From positions 1 to 64,000 of the forward strand of contig JAEILZ010000001.1 of the NCBI GenBank assembly GCA_018873225.1: 64,000 bases of DNA. The letters run 5' to 3'. Of the stretch, positions 43,347 through 54,721 are shown piece after piece. Every line of letters starts with the position of its first letter. The stretch's first letter is position 1. The stretch comes from [Phialemoniopsis] sp. UDSM-2020. Taxonomy: Eukaryota; Ascomycota; Sordariomycetes; Thyridiales; Thyridiaceae. A program made the position numbers and the translations under genes. The notes beneath the pieces were generated by a model that worked only from the letters and a program-made list of their open reading frames with translations, was not told the origin of the DNA and made no database searches.

Positions 43347-44453
43347 TCAGGCAGCATTCTCAGGTCCTGGCATCCTGGCGTCGACCATCTGCACCGTCCC
43401 ACTGCTCCCATCCGCCTTGGGAGCATTGTCCAAGTCGTAATTGAAAGGATCAACATCGCCCCAGGTTTCTTTTGTCAACCAGCTAGCATCTCCCGGTCGC
43501 TTCCATCCCCTCTGTGCCTGCCTGTCTCTCGAAACTCTTTTGAGGCGATTCGCTTCTCCCTGTGTCAGGTGCAGATATATTTCTACTCCAACAGCATGCA
43601 GGAAGATAGCGAGAATCTCGCAGGTTGAGAATGTAACCTGGACAGAGGCTCCAATCTCATGAAGTCTTGGAATCCCTTCCATGGAAGGCTGCGCATTCGC
43701 ATTGGCCAGTACAGCGACAACTCGGTCGGGACTACCAGCACATTCGGGAAAGAAGCGCGCCGCCAAATTTGGGCGGACGAGGCTGAGAATGAAGTCGATC
43801 GAGTGACACGTCATGGGCATGTAGAACGAGCCAGCGCGACTAACAAAGATGATGGCTGCTTTTTGTATGAGTCGCATACTGACAACGGTGAAAGCCCACA
43901 CCCAACCTCGGAGCATCCAGGCCCTGTGCTGGTCCAGTTGCAGCCGCTTGACGTTGATATAAGCAAGCAACATGGCTAGTGTGGTCGCGATCGCGAGTGC
44001 TCCTGTGAGCATTTGAAGTTCTAGGGGCCCGCCCAGTGAGCGGCGGGCGATGATCAGAGCCCCGGCGTTGCCAACAAGCAAGAGCAATATCAAAAGATAC
44101 CCATTGAGCCTGTGAAAAATCATGGCTTTGTACCTGATCACAGGAAGGAATTGCCAAGGGAGCAGGAAGCCAACCGGTAGAACACAGATGAGGTGCATCA
44201 ATATGCCAATCCGGTAAAGGCCCTCGCGTTGGTATTCCCAATCACCAGTAACCCATTTCGATTTCTTGTAGTCGACTTCAAAGTTGAAGTACGTGACGCG
44301 TGCTGCACAGAAGCCGAGCACTGCACCACCGAAGATGATCCAGAGAGGAAAGTTGTAACCCCGTTTGAAGCCGAGCGGGTTGTAGATACGGCGGACAGTA
44401 GCTACGAACCGATTTGGAGCTGCTTTTCCGTGGGACTGGTAGTAAAAGGGCAT
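43347..44453 (-). CDS. DUF2306-type integral membrane protein
   Basis: An intronless 368-residue product starts at MPFYYQSHGKAA; an open frame continues upstream but lies in the leader. It has about seven to eight hydrophobic segments, among them PLWIIFGGAVLGFCAARV, RIGILMHLICVLPVGFLLP and a HRLNGYLLILLLLVGNAGAL block that recalls DUF2306 proteins. QHRAWMLRGWVWAFTVVSMR is a second typical block; conserved His residues in these two could bind haem, as proposed for related families. The C-terminal 60 residues are hydrophilic and cytosolic-looking. Function unknown. TATAAAA on the minus strand at 44588-44594 is a fitting TATA box. Confidence 0.8.
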   Translation of the reverse strand: MPFYYQSHGKAAPNRFVATVRRIYNPLGFKRGYNFPLWIIFGGAVLGFCAARVTYFNFEVDYKKSKWVTGDWEYQREGLYRIGILMHLICVLPVGFLLPWQFLPVIRYKAMIFHRLNGYLLILLLLVGNAGALIIARRSLGGPLELQMLTGALAIATTLAMLLAYINVKRLQLDQHRAWMLRGWVWAFTVVSMRLIQKAAIIFVSRAGSFYMPMTCHSIDFILSLVRPNLAARFFPECAGSPDRVVAVLANANAQPSMEGIPRLHEIGASVQVTFSTCEILAIFLHAVGVEIYLHLTQGEANRLKRVSRDRQAQRGWKRPGDASWLTKETWGDVDPFNYDLDNAPKADGSSGTVQMVDARMPGPENAA

Positions 44454-45108
44454 CTTGGTAGATTTTGAATGCTGCAAAGAATCGTGGTGAAGACTGTCAG
44501 GGGATGATGGTCTTGTTTCCGGATCTGATGTTATGATATTAATCGTCAAGACTTTCAAATTTTGGCATCTCAAGATTGACGCTATCCTTTTATACACGTA
44601 GACGCAAGTTATTCCACAGCTAAGCCATGGATCGTGGGTTACTCTGCCAAGCTCCGCGTTATCATGCATCTGTCGCAACGGCTCGTTCCGATCCTTTGAT
44701 GGTGCCCGCCAAACCTCGTTGTTTGCTCGCACTCGCGACCAGCTGCGTCATCTTGCTCAGCCTGCGTCTGGAAATAATCGTTTATGTGCCTTGTTGCATT
44801 TGCGAGGCTTGCGAATTCAATTGTCATTGATCACAGTTTCGATATAAGGGGCTCAGACAGTCCACAAAATCCGAAGGGTCATGTCGATCAGCTCGTTTAG
44901 CCTCGTTTAACCTCGTTTGTCACGACTCCTCCTTTGGGACTATTCACAGCTCCAGATTTAGGTAAACAGAAACCATATCTACTGAGCATGAAAACTTTCG
45001 TATGCTGCCAGCCGTGTTGCGTACGTCAACATATTTGTACGAGCTTCGGTGCCACTCTCCTACCTGCTATTCCTCGTCTAACCAGTCATCCAAAGGCGTT
45101 TACACAAA
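44454..45108. other. Divergent intergenic region
   Basis: 655 bases between the DUF2306 gene and the epoxide-hydrolase-like gene. It contains the 10-base tandem repeat at 44891-44920. No gene seen. Confidence 0.4.
44891..44920. repeat. Three 10-base tandem copies of SCTCGTTTRN
   Basis: GCTCGTTTAG, CCTCGTTTAA and CCTCGTTTGT follow one another directly in the divergent promoter. It may be a small regulator-binding array or chance. Confidence 0.6.
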
Positions 45109-46233
45109 ATGAGAATCACTGCGGCTTTGTTCACGTTTCTCAGCATCGGCAGGGTCACTGCCAGTCCGTTCTGCTTCAAACATAGCAACGAAGTCACGAA
45201 AATCGGCAACAACTCATATCACTACATAGTATCGCAGCCGGACGAGCTTCATGGCTACCGAGGCACAATCATCCTCGTCCACGGCTTCCCTGATGTGGCA
45301 TACGGATGGCACAAGCAGATTCCATTTCTTACGGCCCTCGGATACCGTGTTATTGCCCCAAACATGCTTGGCTACAGTCCGACCTCCTCGCCACACGACC
45401 TGACTCCGTACTTGATGGACAACATGGCTCACGACTTGGCCAAACTCATCCGACTGAGTGTCCCTGGAGAAACGGTAATACTCGGTGGCCATGACTGGGG
45501 TGCTTCACTTGTTTGGCGTACCGCTGTGCTCTATCCCGATCTTTTACGAGCTGTCATAGGCATGGCAGTTCCTCATGGGCCACCCAGTACGGAATACGTG
45601 GATCTTGCTGCCGAAATTGCGGCAGGCAACAAAACAAACTTTGGCTACCAATTACAGTTTCGTGACCCAGCGTTTGCCAGTCAAGTCCAAGGACGTACAG
45701 CCATTCGTCAATTCTACCGGGCGGTCAGTTCTCAAACGCTCTATTTGACCTAGACGTCACAGTGCACCCGATTCTTGTAGCGTACTAACTTAAGAACCTG
45801 GCAGGTATTCGGAGCTGTTACCTCAGATGGGAGGCCGGGCATCAATGCGACCCATGGACTAGACCTCCATAGCCTCTACGACTTACAGCCGTCTGCCAAT
45901 CTCCCCGAGACGATCGAAGACATGTATGTCGAGCAATTGACACGCGAGTCGAATACCTTGGACGCACCGCTCCACTGGTATCGCACTGCTGAGGGCAATT
46001 GGCAAGATGCGAAGCGATTTCAAGATGCCGGTGGATCTTTCGCTATTGATTTGCCGACTCTCTTCTTTTGCGGCACTGCGGACCTGTTTGTGCCTTGTCA
46101 GATGTCAAGGGGTATGCCAAAGCTCTTCAGCAATCTGACTACGCACGAGATGAACACTGGTCACTGGATCCAGACCGAAGCAGGGGCAGAGGTCAATCAA
46201 CATATTCAGTCATGGCTTGCTGAGTTGAACTGA
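45109..46233 (+). CDS. Secreted alpha/beta hydrolase, epoxide hydrolase-like
   Basis: Two exons (45109-45723, 45805-46233) encode 347 residues. A signal peptide (MRITAALFTFLSIGRVTAS) is followed by the epoxide hydrolase pattern: HGFPD at residues 58-62 (oxyanion loop), GGHDWG at 126-131 with the Asp nucleophile 129, an acid candidate in GTADLFVP, and the catalytic His in NTGHW (about 325). An Asp rather than Ser nucleophile points to epoxide hydrolase or haloalkane dehalogenase-type chemistry; HGxP favours epoxide hydrolase. Extracellular location is unusual for intracellular detoxification and suggests action on external epoxides. Substrate unknown. Confidence 0.85.
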
Positions 46234-46847
46234 TACTTCTCGAACACACGGTCTTCACACGACTTGCTCGAGCACGGGATCAGATAGAAAATTCACGGTC
46301 TACATAATTATGGCAATAGTCTATGATATGAACAGCTGTGTCATTGACTATCTAAGTTCTTCTCGTGAAATCCAAGCAAAACAAGAAATTGACATAGCAC
46401 TTCTAAATAACACAAGGACGAGGATTAAGCGAGTGAATGGTCCATGAACGCATTCAAGACTCCACTTCAGCCCCTGTTATGGCATGCCAGGCTCTGAAGG
46501 AAGGGTTGTGGGGTTCCAAGATGACTCTATCAGAATTACTACAACAGGTATAGATCATCAACCTGTGATCCATCCTCAGCTGATTGATTAGTGATCGGCC
46601 TTTGGTGTCCGAATCAAAAGGAGCAGAGATACGAAGTATTTAATGGTAGGGCTAAAGATCACTATTGGTTTTGTGAATTGACTTTCGATGAATACGTACT
46701 TCATTTCATGAGGTTCGCTGCACAACGTAAGCAAGGAGCAAGGAGAAGTGATATCCTACTTCAAGCCAGAGTCTCGAACGGTGTATTTGATCAAATTCGA
46801 CCAGGTCTAGGCTCTCGACAAAGATCAGATCATTAAGAGCCCTAATA
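46234..46847. other. Intergenic region
   Basis: 614 bases between two plus-strand genes. An open frame at 46591-46836 has no recognisable similarity. No feature supported. Confidence 0.35.
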
Positions 46848-48018
46848 ATGTCCACCAACAAGCCGACAGCCACAGGAGTCGGCATCCATGATCAGTACTC
46901 CATCTTCATGGTACTGGCCGGCCTGGGATTCGCCGCACAATGGCTCTCAATGCTGTTCAATGGCTCCTTTCTCAGCATGGTCTCAACAGCATACAATGGC
47001 GCATTCCCAAACGGTGCTCCAGTTAGGACTGTGTGGACAGGCATCTGGCCTGTCGATTTTGTTACGAGCTTGCTCGTCGTGTTCTTCGCCGCCCTCCTCG
47101 ATGAGTCTCAGCAGGCCGACCCAGCTTCTTTCCTTGTTCTTGTCGATCTCCTATTCACGTTGAATGTCTGTGGTATGATGGCACTGGTCGAGAGCCGTCG
47201 AGAATCGAGGGCAGGCCCACTTCGATAGTGAGTCTTCCTGCGACATCTAGTCCATGCCACAAAACTAGCATGTATTGTGGCAGCTGATCAAGTCCTCGGT
47301 ACTTAGCCCAACCCTCTGGCAGCTGTCGTGGAATTTCTGCGGCGCCGCCTCGATCCTTCCCTTCTTCCTACGCCAGTACCTCGAGGCCGGACCAAATCCA
47401 ACTCCCATCCCTCACCAACAAGCAATGGGTCTACCACTGGCGGGTCTCTGGATCTTAGTCCTGCCGCTACCGCTTCTACTCCCCGCTTTGTTTGGTTTAG
47501 GCCCTTCTGCTATTCAGTTGGGCGTAGTAGCCTGGTTCCTGGGCTCTTTGACGGTTGGGCCGTTGCTGGACTTGACGTCCGTGTTAGCCCCATGGCGAAG
47601 CAATGTACACTCCGCTAGCTCCACCAAAATGGCTTACTGCATCGCGGGAACTGCAAGTGCGGCCGTTCACGTCGGCGTCGTTGTGGAAGCTGTGACTTCG
47701 GGTCTAAGCTTAATGGATATGTATCTCCCAGGCATAGCGGGAGCCACACAAGGCTCGTCGCTATTGACAAAAGGTGCTACAATCTTTGTGCAGTCGGGAT
47801 ATTTGTCAATAATTGTAAACCTGGCTGTTCTGGCGTTTCATGTCTTCAACAATCGGTCTGGAAAAGTACTGGCGAATCAGATGTCAACCAGAAAAGATCA
47901 AAAAGCTGTTAGGTTCGCAACTGTGGCAATGATTGCTGGTCCTGGAGCTGGATTGGCATATCTACTCTGGCTGCGTGAGGGAGTGGCATCTACAGACTCT
48001 ACAAAGAAAGGCCGCTAA
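46848..48018 (+). CDS. Multi-pass membrane protein, unknown family
   Basis: Two exons (46848-47227, 47307-48018) encode 363 residues. The acceptor at 47305-47306 was chosen because nearer AG sites break the frame, whereas this one gives RYPTLWQLSWNF. About eight hydrophobic segments are visible, for example SIFMVLAGLGFAAQWLSMLF, GLPLAGLWILVLPLPLLLPA and YLSIIVNLAVLAFHVF. I do not recognise the family; similar orphan membrane proteins occur near metabolite genes in fungi, and terpene-cyclase-like membrane proteins have a similar size. No catalytic motif could be assigned. Confidence 0.75.
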
Positions 48019-48809
48019 GAATGCCATTTCCCGAACTACCACGTACTTGAACTACAGCCACTGTTTTGATCCATAGCTTAAAGCCATATCCGTAGTACAC
48101 ACGCGTAAGCATTTCTCGAGCTCTCAAGTCAGCCTGAGATCCAGACACACCCTTTCCGCATGAAAGACTTAGTCGATCGAGAAAGCACAACTGCCATGCC
48201 CCAGAGAGGCAACAAAAGCTTCCAGGTTAACGCGTGTCGGGGTGCTTGATAGACACTAGACGATCTACCTAGACAATTCCGGTTGAGGCTATCGCCAGTG
48301 AACGCACTAGTGGCCCCTTACCGGCTAGACCCTTCTAGCTCCCTCAAACTATTTGACGTCCGCTCGGCGCGAGCGATCAGAGGTGTGGTGCCAGTTGGGG
48401 TTTCCTCTCTTTTGTCTGCATTGGAGCTTGCCCCAAAGAGTGCCGTAAACCGTTGTTCACTCCCCCATCGCTTCCTATCTTGACAGGCCCGCCGGACTGG
48501 AGCCGGCTTGGCTGGCCCCTCTTCGCGCGATGTCATGACGACTGAAAAGCAATAGTTCCTGGCCAAGCGTCGTCGATAGCTTCCAGATGCCGCCTGTTTA
48601 GGACATGGCCGATCGTCTGCCGACGCCAACTTGCATCGCTATCAGCGAGTGAGGCACTGCATCAACGACGCGAGATTTTGGCTGCCTGAGCGGAAAAGAG
48701 CATGGGGGTAACAACCCGTTTGATATAAAAAGCGCGCATTTCCCCTTGGCTCTCCAGACGCGGGTTGAGCAGCAAGTAATCCATCATTGGTCTAGCTATC
48801 CTTGTATCA
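48019..48809. other. Intergenic region with TATA box
   Basis: 791 bases without a credible gene. TATAAAA at 48724-48730 lies about 80 bases before the next start codon. Confidence 0.4.
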
Positions 48810-50120
48810 ATGGCCCGTCTCACCGCTGCGTCTGCCTTCGGGCTCCTCGCTGTTGTCTTTTCTAGCACAGCTCAGGCGACAGGTAGCAATGGCTGCAATG
48901 CAGACAACGTCCTACGTGCTCTGCGTCGCTACTCTGCCGAGGCGTCGCCTTTTTGTGCCACCTTCATCCAGAGCACTGCCACAGTAACTGTGACGCCGAC
49001 ATCTGTTGTGCCCGGCACCGTGTACGAGACCACTACCGTCCAAGGACCGACCGAAACTTCTATCCTCCAGTCCACCGAGACTGCAACCGTGACAGAGACA
49101 ACTACGAGCACCTCGCTCACCGTCATTCCTACTACGCTGATCACGTCGACTACATCGACTACGGCTAGCACCCTGACAACTATCTCTACCACGACGGTAA
49201 ACTACCAGAACATCCCGAACCCCATCCGGAGAGATGCTGCCACCCCGCTGCCCAGCTACGTGTCTCAGTACCCAGTGGAGCGAGTCTCCAGCGCCTGCTC
49301 TTGCCTGGGCGGCCCCATCTCCACGGTCACTTCTACTGCCACTGCTGCTGCTCCCGTCCTCAGTACCAGCCTGAGCACCAGCACGAACGTGATCTCGTCG
49401 ACCACCACTACCACCACGACATCGGTCGCCTCCGAGACCACGACCGAGACTGCCAGCAGCCTCACCGTCACCACCAGCACGTCTTCTACCACTTCGACAG
49501 TCCTGACCGTTGTGCCGACTGCCACCCAGACCCTCATCTGCAACTACTGCGATCCTGCCCAGCAGGTCATTGGCAATCCTTCTTTCGAGGATGTCGCGTC
49601 CGGGTCTTCTCCGGCCCTTCCCGCTATCTGGGCGACGTACAGTCAAGCTGGTACCGCCATCACTGACGTCAGCACGAGCAACGCCGTGAGCGGCAGTCGG
49701 GCAATCCAGATATCTCGCAAGACTCTAGTCAGCAACGATCCCGATTATCCGCACGTCAACCTGGCCCAGACCGTAAGACTCTGCCACGACGCCAAGTACA
49801 CTTTGACCTACTTCATTGGCGTGGATACCACGGCCATCACAGCCAAGACTGGCTACGTCAACTCTGAGTACACGGTGTCTCTGGGTGGCGGAAGCAATCT
49901 CATTGTGCCAAAGGAAGTCGTCTGTGCCGGCGACGCGTCCGACTGCACCTACAAGAAAGGCACCATCAGTTACCGCAAGGTTACTGTCAACAACATCACC
50001 CCGCCGAGCTGTAACCCTGAACTGCTCTTCATGGTGTACTTTAAGAAATCCACCAAGGTCGTTCCTAATGTATACATTGACCTTGTTGAGATGACTATCG
50101 CTCCGCAGGTGGCACCCTGA
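48810..50120 (+). CDS. Secreted Ser/Thr-rich wall-type protein
   Basis: A single exon encodes 436 residues. The signal peptide (LTAASAFGLLAVVFSSTAQA) precedes a short Cys-containing unit (NGCNADNVLRALRRYSAEASPF) and then a long Thr/Ser-rich region (about residues 55-250) with repeated TST/TTT runs, a likely heavily O-glycosylated stalk. The C-terminal 170 residues form a compact domain beginning NPSFEDVASGSSPALPAIW, resembling carbohydrate-binding jelly-roll modules, with several Cys. A cell-surface or secreted adhesive role is likely. No GPI signal at the C-terminus. An antisense open frame of 244 codons over the repeat is an artefact of composition. Confidence 0.8.
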   Translation: MARLTAASAFGLLAVVFSSTAQATGSNGCNADNVLRALRRYSAEASPFCATFIQSTATVTVTPTSVVPGTVYETTTVQGPTETSILQSTETATVTETTTSTSLTVIPTTLITSTTSTTASTLTTISTTTVNYQNIPNPIRRDAATPLPSYVSQYPVERVSSACSCLGGPISTVTSTATAAAPVLSTSLSTSTNVISSTTTTTTTSVASETTTETASSLTVTTSTSSTTSTVLTVVPTATQTLICNYCDPAQQVIGNPSFEDVASGSSPALPAIWATYSQAGTAITDVSTSNAVSGSRAIQISRKTLVSNDPDYPHVNLAQTVRLCHDAKYTLTYFIGVDTTAITAKTGYVNSEYTVSLGGGSNLIVPKEVVCAGDASDCTYKKGTISYRKVTVNNITPPSCNPELLFMVYFKKSTKVVPNVYIDLVEMTIAPQVAP

Positions 50121-50879
50121 TCGAGATAAGATAACTCTTGCGCTCACCCTTTCGCTGTATATAATTACATTCATCACATGAAGCAGTCTTGATTCATGAC
50201 CTTATGGATAGCTATATCTCATGCGGTGAGACTTGAACATAACACACGTGTTTAAGGCACTTATAAAGAACTGCTTAGTCAGTTGAGTACTGTCACTCAG
50301 ATCTGATGCACCGCTGAATGTCGATTTATCAGGCAAACTGTTCTGTGGCGCACAACCAAATGGACGCGATACTGATTTAGTGAGTGACGTGATGCCCGAT
50401 GTCAATACCAAAAAATGAACACTGACGAGTTGCCTAACAATAGCAAGGAATGGACGGGACGTGAACATGTGGCGTCATTACTCTTCGCTCATAAACTTGA
50501 TTTCTCTGTGATTTTACTTACGGTCCTTCCCAAGTTTGTTCCTTTCCATTCATCCTCATTCGTCGGGAGTTTTGCCTCGGACGTATAAGTCCAATATGGC
50601 CCAGCCACGGTCGGACAAACAAGGCACCTGGGTTTATCCGGATTTTGCCCTGCCGCCCACACTTGTCCTTGCTTGGAATTGTAAATGAAACGCTCTGGGT
50701 ACTGACGCCAGTGACGACATTCAAGACTTGTCATCGTTGATTATTCAACGTTGGAATGAACACGATGGCCAGATATGTCAAAGGTATAAGTCGGCTCAGG
50801 CCCTGGGAATCACACAACCACAGTCGGGATCAATGTCGTCAAATTGTCCTGCTTCAGTGCTACTGTAGGATCGCTCAAA
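50121..50879. other. Intergenic region
   Basis: 759 bases between two secreted-protein genes. No gene, RNA or repeat recognised. Confidence 0.35.
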
Positions 50880-52305
50880 ATGGTCAAGTTTATCGTGGCC
50901 GCTGTGTGGTTTGTTGGTCCAGGTATGTTCTCCAGACTCAATATTGGCCGGTTCCAGAAATTGATGGCATGATATTGTAGGGCTCGGGGCATTGATCGCT
51001 CCGCTGGAAGTGCGTGGTGTAGTGAGAAGAGATGAAACAGTCACCACTTCTAATCCACCGCAAACACCAAGCCTCTCGGTGCCAGACGTGCCTCCGCCGT
51101 CTTCACCTCCTGCGCCCAAAAGCCCGCCGCCTGTCGAGGGTGGTACTTCTACTCAGGCTTCGAATTCGCAGGCCCCAGCTGATGGTAAATCGGCAAGTAC
51201 CTCTGGGGCGGCATCAAACCCAGCGCCTCCCTCGACTTCTGGTCAGGCAGAATCAAAGCCACCACCGGCGACCGAGGGCTCCGGTGCCGGGGTTGTCACA
51301 ACCATCAGAACCAGTATCATCGAGACGATTATCGGCCCGGCGCCGAGCTCGAGTGCAGCAAGTCCGCCAAACACCCCGTCCTCATCTGCGTCACCTCCCA
51401 AGGAGCCTGCTCCTTCCCAGTCCCAAGGTCAACCCCAGCCTAGTCAGTCGCAGCCCACTCAGGCTCAACCGCAGCCCACCCAGGCTCAACCGCAGCCTAC
51501 CCAGGCTCAACCGCAACCCACCCAGTCCCCGCAGCCTAGCCAATCACAGCAGCCCAGTCAGTCACAACAACCCAGCCAGTCAGCCACACTTCCGGCGACG
51601 GGAAGTGCATGGCTGTCAAGTATACTGTCAAGCATCCTGGCATCTAGTTCAGGTGCGAATGCTCCAATGCCAACGACCACTGCACAACAGCAGCAGCCAA
51701 CGGAGACGCCTGTCGCTGGGGGTCAGCAGACCACAACACAGCAGCCGCAAGTACCACAGCCTCAGCCGTCAAACCCCCAGAATCCGCCCCCAGGAAATGG
51801 TGGTTCTTCAAGCGGCCCTGGATCCATCGTCATCACAACCGTCATGACCATCCCAGCGCCTGGAGCACCTTCAAGTTCTGCACAAGCAAATCAACCTACA
51901 GCACAGCCTGGGACTGTTACTCAAACGCAAAACCAAGGGTCACCAACCACAGGAAACAGCCAGCCAACTTCTTCAGGTGGCCTCTTGGGAGGCTTGATTT
52001 CAACAGTGCTGGGAGGCGTTGGAGGCGGAGAAGGTGGTGCAACACAACAACCAACCGGCGCTGTTACCACACAGGCGCCTGAACAGGGGTCAGGCACAAG
52101 TTCATCTGGAGGGCTTCTAGGTGGTCTTTTGTCGACGGTATTGGGTGGTGACGAGGGTGGTCAATCTGGCGGCTCGACCAATGTCCAGTCGACACCCCTG
52201 CAGACTGTCACGGCGAACAACCCGGGGAAACGCTCTGGCGATGGTCTCAATGAGGGATTGAAAAGATTCCCTACCCCAACCACACTCCTTACTTCAATTA
52301 TCTGA
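50880..52305 (+). CDS. Secreted Pro/Gln/Ser-rich protein with internal hydrophobic repeats
   Basis: Two exons (50880-50922, 50981-52305) encode 455 residues. The first exon supplies the start of the signal peptide MVKFIVAAVWFVGPGLGALI, which is split by the intron. A dibasic site follows (VVRRDE). The body is low complexity (Pro, Gln, Ser, Thr) and includes QPTQAQP and QPSQSQ tandem units. Interspersed are short hydrophobic modules: WLSSILSSILAS, GGLLGGLISTVLGG and GGLLGGLLSTVLGG. The C-terminus has two more dibasic sites (GKRSGD and LKRFPTP). There is no known domain. A surface-active or wall protein, or a precursor cut by Kex2, is conceivable. No function is assigned. Confidence 0.75.
51451..51582 (+). 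repeat. Coding tandem repeats (21-base and 18-base units)
   Basis: Three near-identical 21-base units coding QPTQAQP (51451-51513) plus a diverged copy, then about three 18-base units coding QPSQSQ (51532-51582). They are in frame in the Pro/Gln-rich gene and could vary in number between strains. Confidence 0.85.
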
Positions 52306-52876
52306 GTCAGGGCGGTTCTTTCGTCTCAATATGGAGTTGGTCGTTCTTAGCAATGATGTTTACAATGTACTACATATCAATCTAGAAGGCATAGCCTTAT
52401 TCTACTTCCTAATTTACATGATACATCTAGTCTACCCATCTTCGCGGGTTCGTTTATCATGGCAAACACCCATGTTCTACAGCGCAATGTGAGGACATCT
52501 GTATCGTAATTACTGTTAGCTGGCCATTCATGGCTCATGTTCACGATGCTTCAAGGGACGGTGTTCCGATGCCGCACCAATGATGTCACTAACAACACGA
52601 TTTAGTCAGCTGTAGTTGCATGTTGTGGAGTCTTGCGGAGCTCGAGACCGAGCTCCCCACCAACCAGTCTAAGCTTCTGATCGGTGTTCCCCGCGCCCGC
52701 TGCACTCAACAGACAATGCCTCTTGTCATGATCAGTAGATAAGCTCTTTTAGCTGCTGTTCAAGCTGAGTAGCCCTTCACAATCTTGATCTGTGGCTTTT
52801 ATTATCAATTATTGTCCATTGAACAGTGCCTAGGCCTTCTGTCGGGTGCAAGATCAACCACTCCTTGCTCTTCACA
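52306..52876. other. Intergenic region
   Basis: 571 bases before the M20 gene. No feature recognised. Confidence 0.35.
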
Positions 52877-54174
52877 ATGGCGACCTCGGACAACATCGCT
52901 CCGATCATTGAAGAAGAAATTGCGGCACGAGATGAAGACCTTTCGTCTATGAATCACAAGGTGAGATGACCCAGCCTCTTATTCCTCGCATGGCTTCGTC
53001 AGACTCACTGATTCGCTTCCTCGTCCCGCGTCATTAGATTCATTCCAACCCCGAACTCGCCTACGAGGAGCATGCCGCGCACGACAACTTTGTCGCCGCA
53101 CTGAAGAAACTCGGCCATGAAGTGACGCCGCACGCGTACGGCGTCGACACGAGCTTCTCGTGTGACTTTGGACAAGGAGGCCGACTGGTCATCTTCAACG
53201 CCGAATACGATGCGTTGCCTGGCATCGGACATGCCTGTGGGCACAACCTCATTGCCAGCGCCAGCTTTGCAGCCTTTCTTGGCGTTTGCGCTGCCTTGAA
53301 GAAAAGCGGCATCCCCGGACGCGTCCGACTCCTTGGAACCCCGGCAGAGGAAGGCGGAGGTGGAAAGCTGAAGCTCATCGAGGGCGGTGCCTTCAAAGAA
53401 GCATCAGCATGCTTGATGGTGCATCCCGGGCCGCAATACTTGCTCAAGGACCCTGTTCGCGAGGTCGCCTATGTACGCATGCTCGCAAACGTCAAGTACA
53501 AGGTCCATTTCACAGGTCGTTCGACGCACGCCGCGATGATGCCCTGGAACGGTGTCAACGCGCTGGATGCTTGTTGTCTCTCCTACAATGCCATATCCAT
53601 GCTTCGTCAGCAGATCAAGCCCCACGAGCGGATTCACGGTGTCTTTCGTGAGGCTGGCGACAGGCCAAACGTCATTCCGTCGCACACCACCGTCGAGTAC
53701 TACGTGCGCAGCGACACGAGGGCTGCGGCAGAAGCTCTGTGGCAGCGGGTGAAGAAGTGCTTCGAGGGTGCTTCGGTAGCTACGGGCTGCGAGATCGAAT
53801 TCGAACATCTCAACTCGTACGCCGACGTGCGTCCTTCAAAGGTCATCTGCGAAGAATACGTCAAGGTCATGCCCGAAGGCACAGTCTCCTACGGCGACCC
53901 CCCAGACATCCTTGCCGGAAGTACTGACCAAGGCGATGTATGCTACGTCTGCCCGTCGTACCACGGTGCGTTTGGCATCAACACCGAGGTTGGCCAAGGA
54001 AACCACACGCCGGGCTTTACCAAAGCCTCTGCACTGCAGGACTCTTATCAGCGTGCGCTGGCATGTGGCAAAGGCATGGCTGTCGTAGGGTTCAAGGTTC
54101 TCAGTGACGATGCGTTCGCTGAACGCATGAAGAAAGACTGGGAGGAGGATATGAAGATTGCCGCCGAAACGTAA
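52877..54174 (+). CDS. M20 family metallo-amidohydrolase
   Basis: Two exons (52877-52960, 53038-54174) encode 406 residues. Metal-binding motifs of the M20 family are clear: AEYDALPGIGHACGHN (Asp86, His93, His97) and GTPAEEGGGGK (Glu132, Glu133), plus the lid-domain block GRSTHAAMMPWNGVNALDA. The layout is that of the M20D/PM20D2-type amidohydrolases that cleave N-acyl amino acids or dipeptides; no signal peptide is present, so it is cytosolic. The PM20D2-like AEYDALPGIGHACGHN motif supports this subgroup. Substrate not determined; hydrolysis of acylated amino acids is most likely. Confidence 0.9.
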
Positions 54175-54469
54175 ATAGGTTTTGTTGTCTCGGCGTAGCC
54201 AATACATGTGTTTTAATCGTGGCATTTGACTTGCGCATGCATTGGCTTTCAAGAAAGTCACCGAAGTGATAACACTCCAGCCTCATGGACTCGATTGCTC
54301 AGGGCTCATGGATGTGACACTGATATATTCCATGTCGTCCTACAACTACGCGCCCGTAGCTGGTCCCTTCCCAGGCCGCATTTCCGTCTCGAACAATCGG
54401 CCTCGTGATAAGTTCAAGGCTTTTCACAGTCATCGTCGACATCTAAAAGGGCTGTGGGCGCCGCTTTCT

Positions 54470-54721
54470 TCATGACGAAAACGGGTCATCGGCGAAGCTG
54501 ATAAGAAGTTAATTCCAGTTCAACAAAGTACTCCCTAGGAAATATACTCACAAGGTATTGCCCAGGCCGTCATCACAGACCAACCGGCCCTGGACTGGGC
54601 TGCACTGCGCACCGTCGAGAACAAAGCGGCCGCCGCTGACCTCAGAGGCTGATATCTTCTGTTTCGCGGGAGCTGCAACTGCCAAGCTGGCGAGTGCAAG
54701 AAGAACGGCAGTGAAACGCAT
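54470..54721 (-). CDS. Small secreted protein, 65 residues
   Basis: Two exons (54721-54552 and 54497-54470, one 54-base intron) encode a 65-residue protein. The N-terminus is a textbook signal peptide (MRFTAVLLALASLAVAAPA). The mature part has only two Cys residues, in CSPVQGRLVC, and ends in FFADDPFSS. The splice junction keeps the frame and leads to a stop 9 codons on. I know no family. It has the size and form of a fungal secreted effector or antimicrobial-like peptide, but with a single possible disulfide. It lies between the M20 and P450 genes. Confidence 0.6.

Noticed and set aside
44891..44920. CRISPR-like array
   Set aside because: Only three 10-base direct units without spacers, in a eukaryotic genome.
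48912..49646. 244-codon antisense open frame over the Ser/Thr-rich gene
   Set aside because: It mirrors the repetitive, low-complexity plus-strand codons and has no domain.
51032..51847. 271-codon plus-strand open frame in another phase
   Set aside because: A shadow of the Pro/Gln repeats in the real gene; Arg/Ser-rich without family features.
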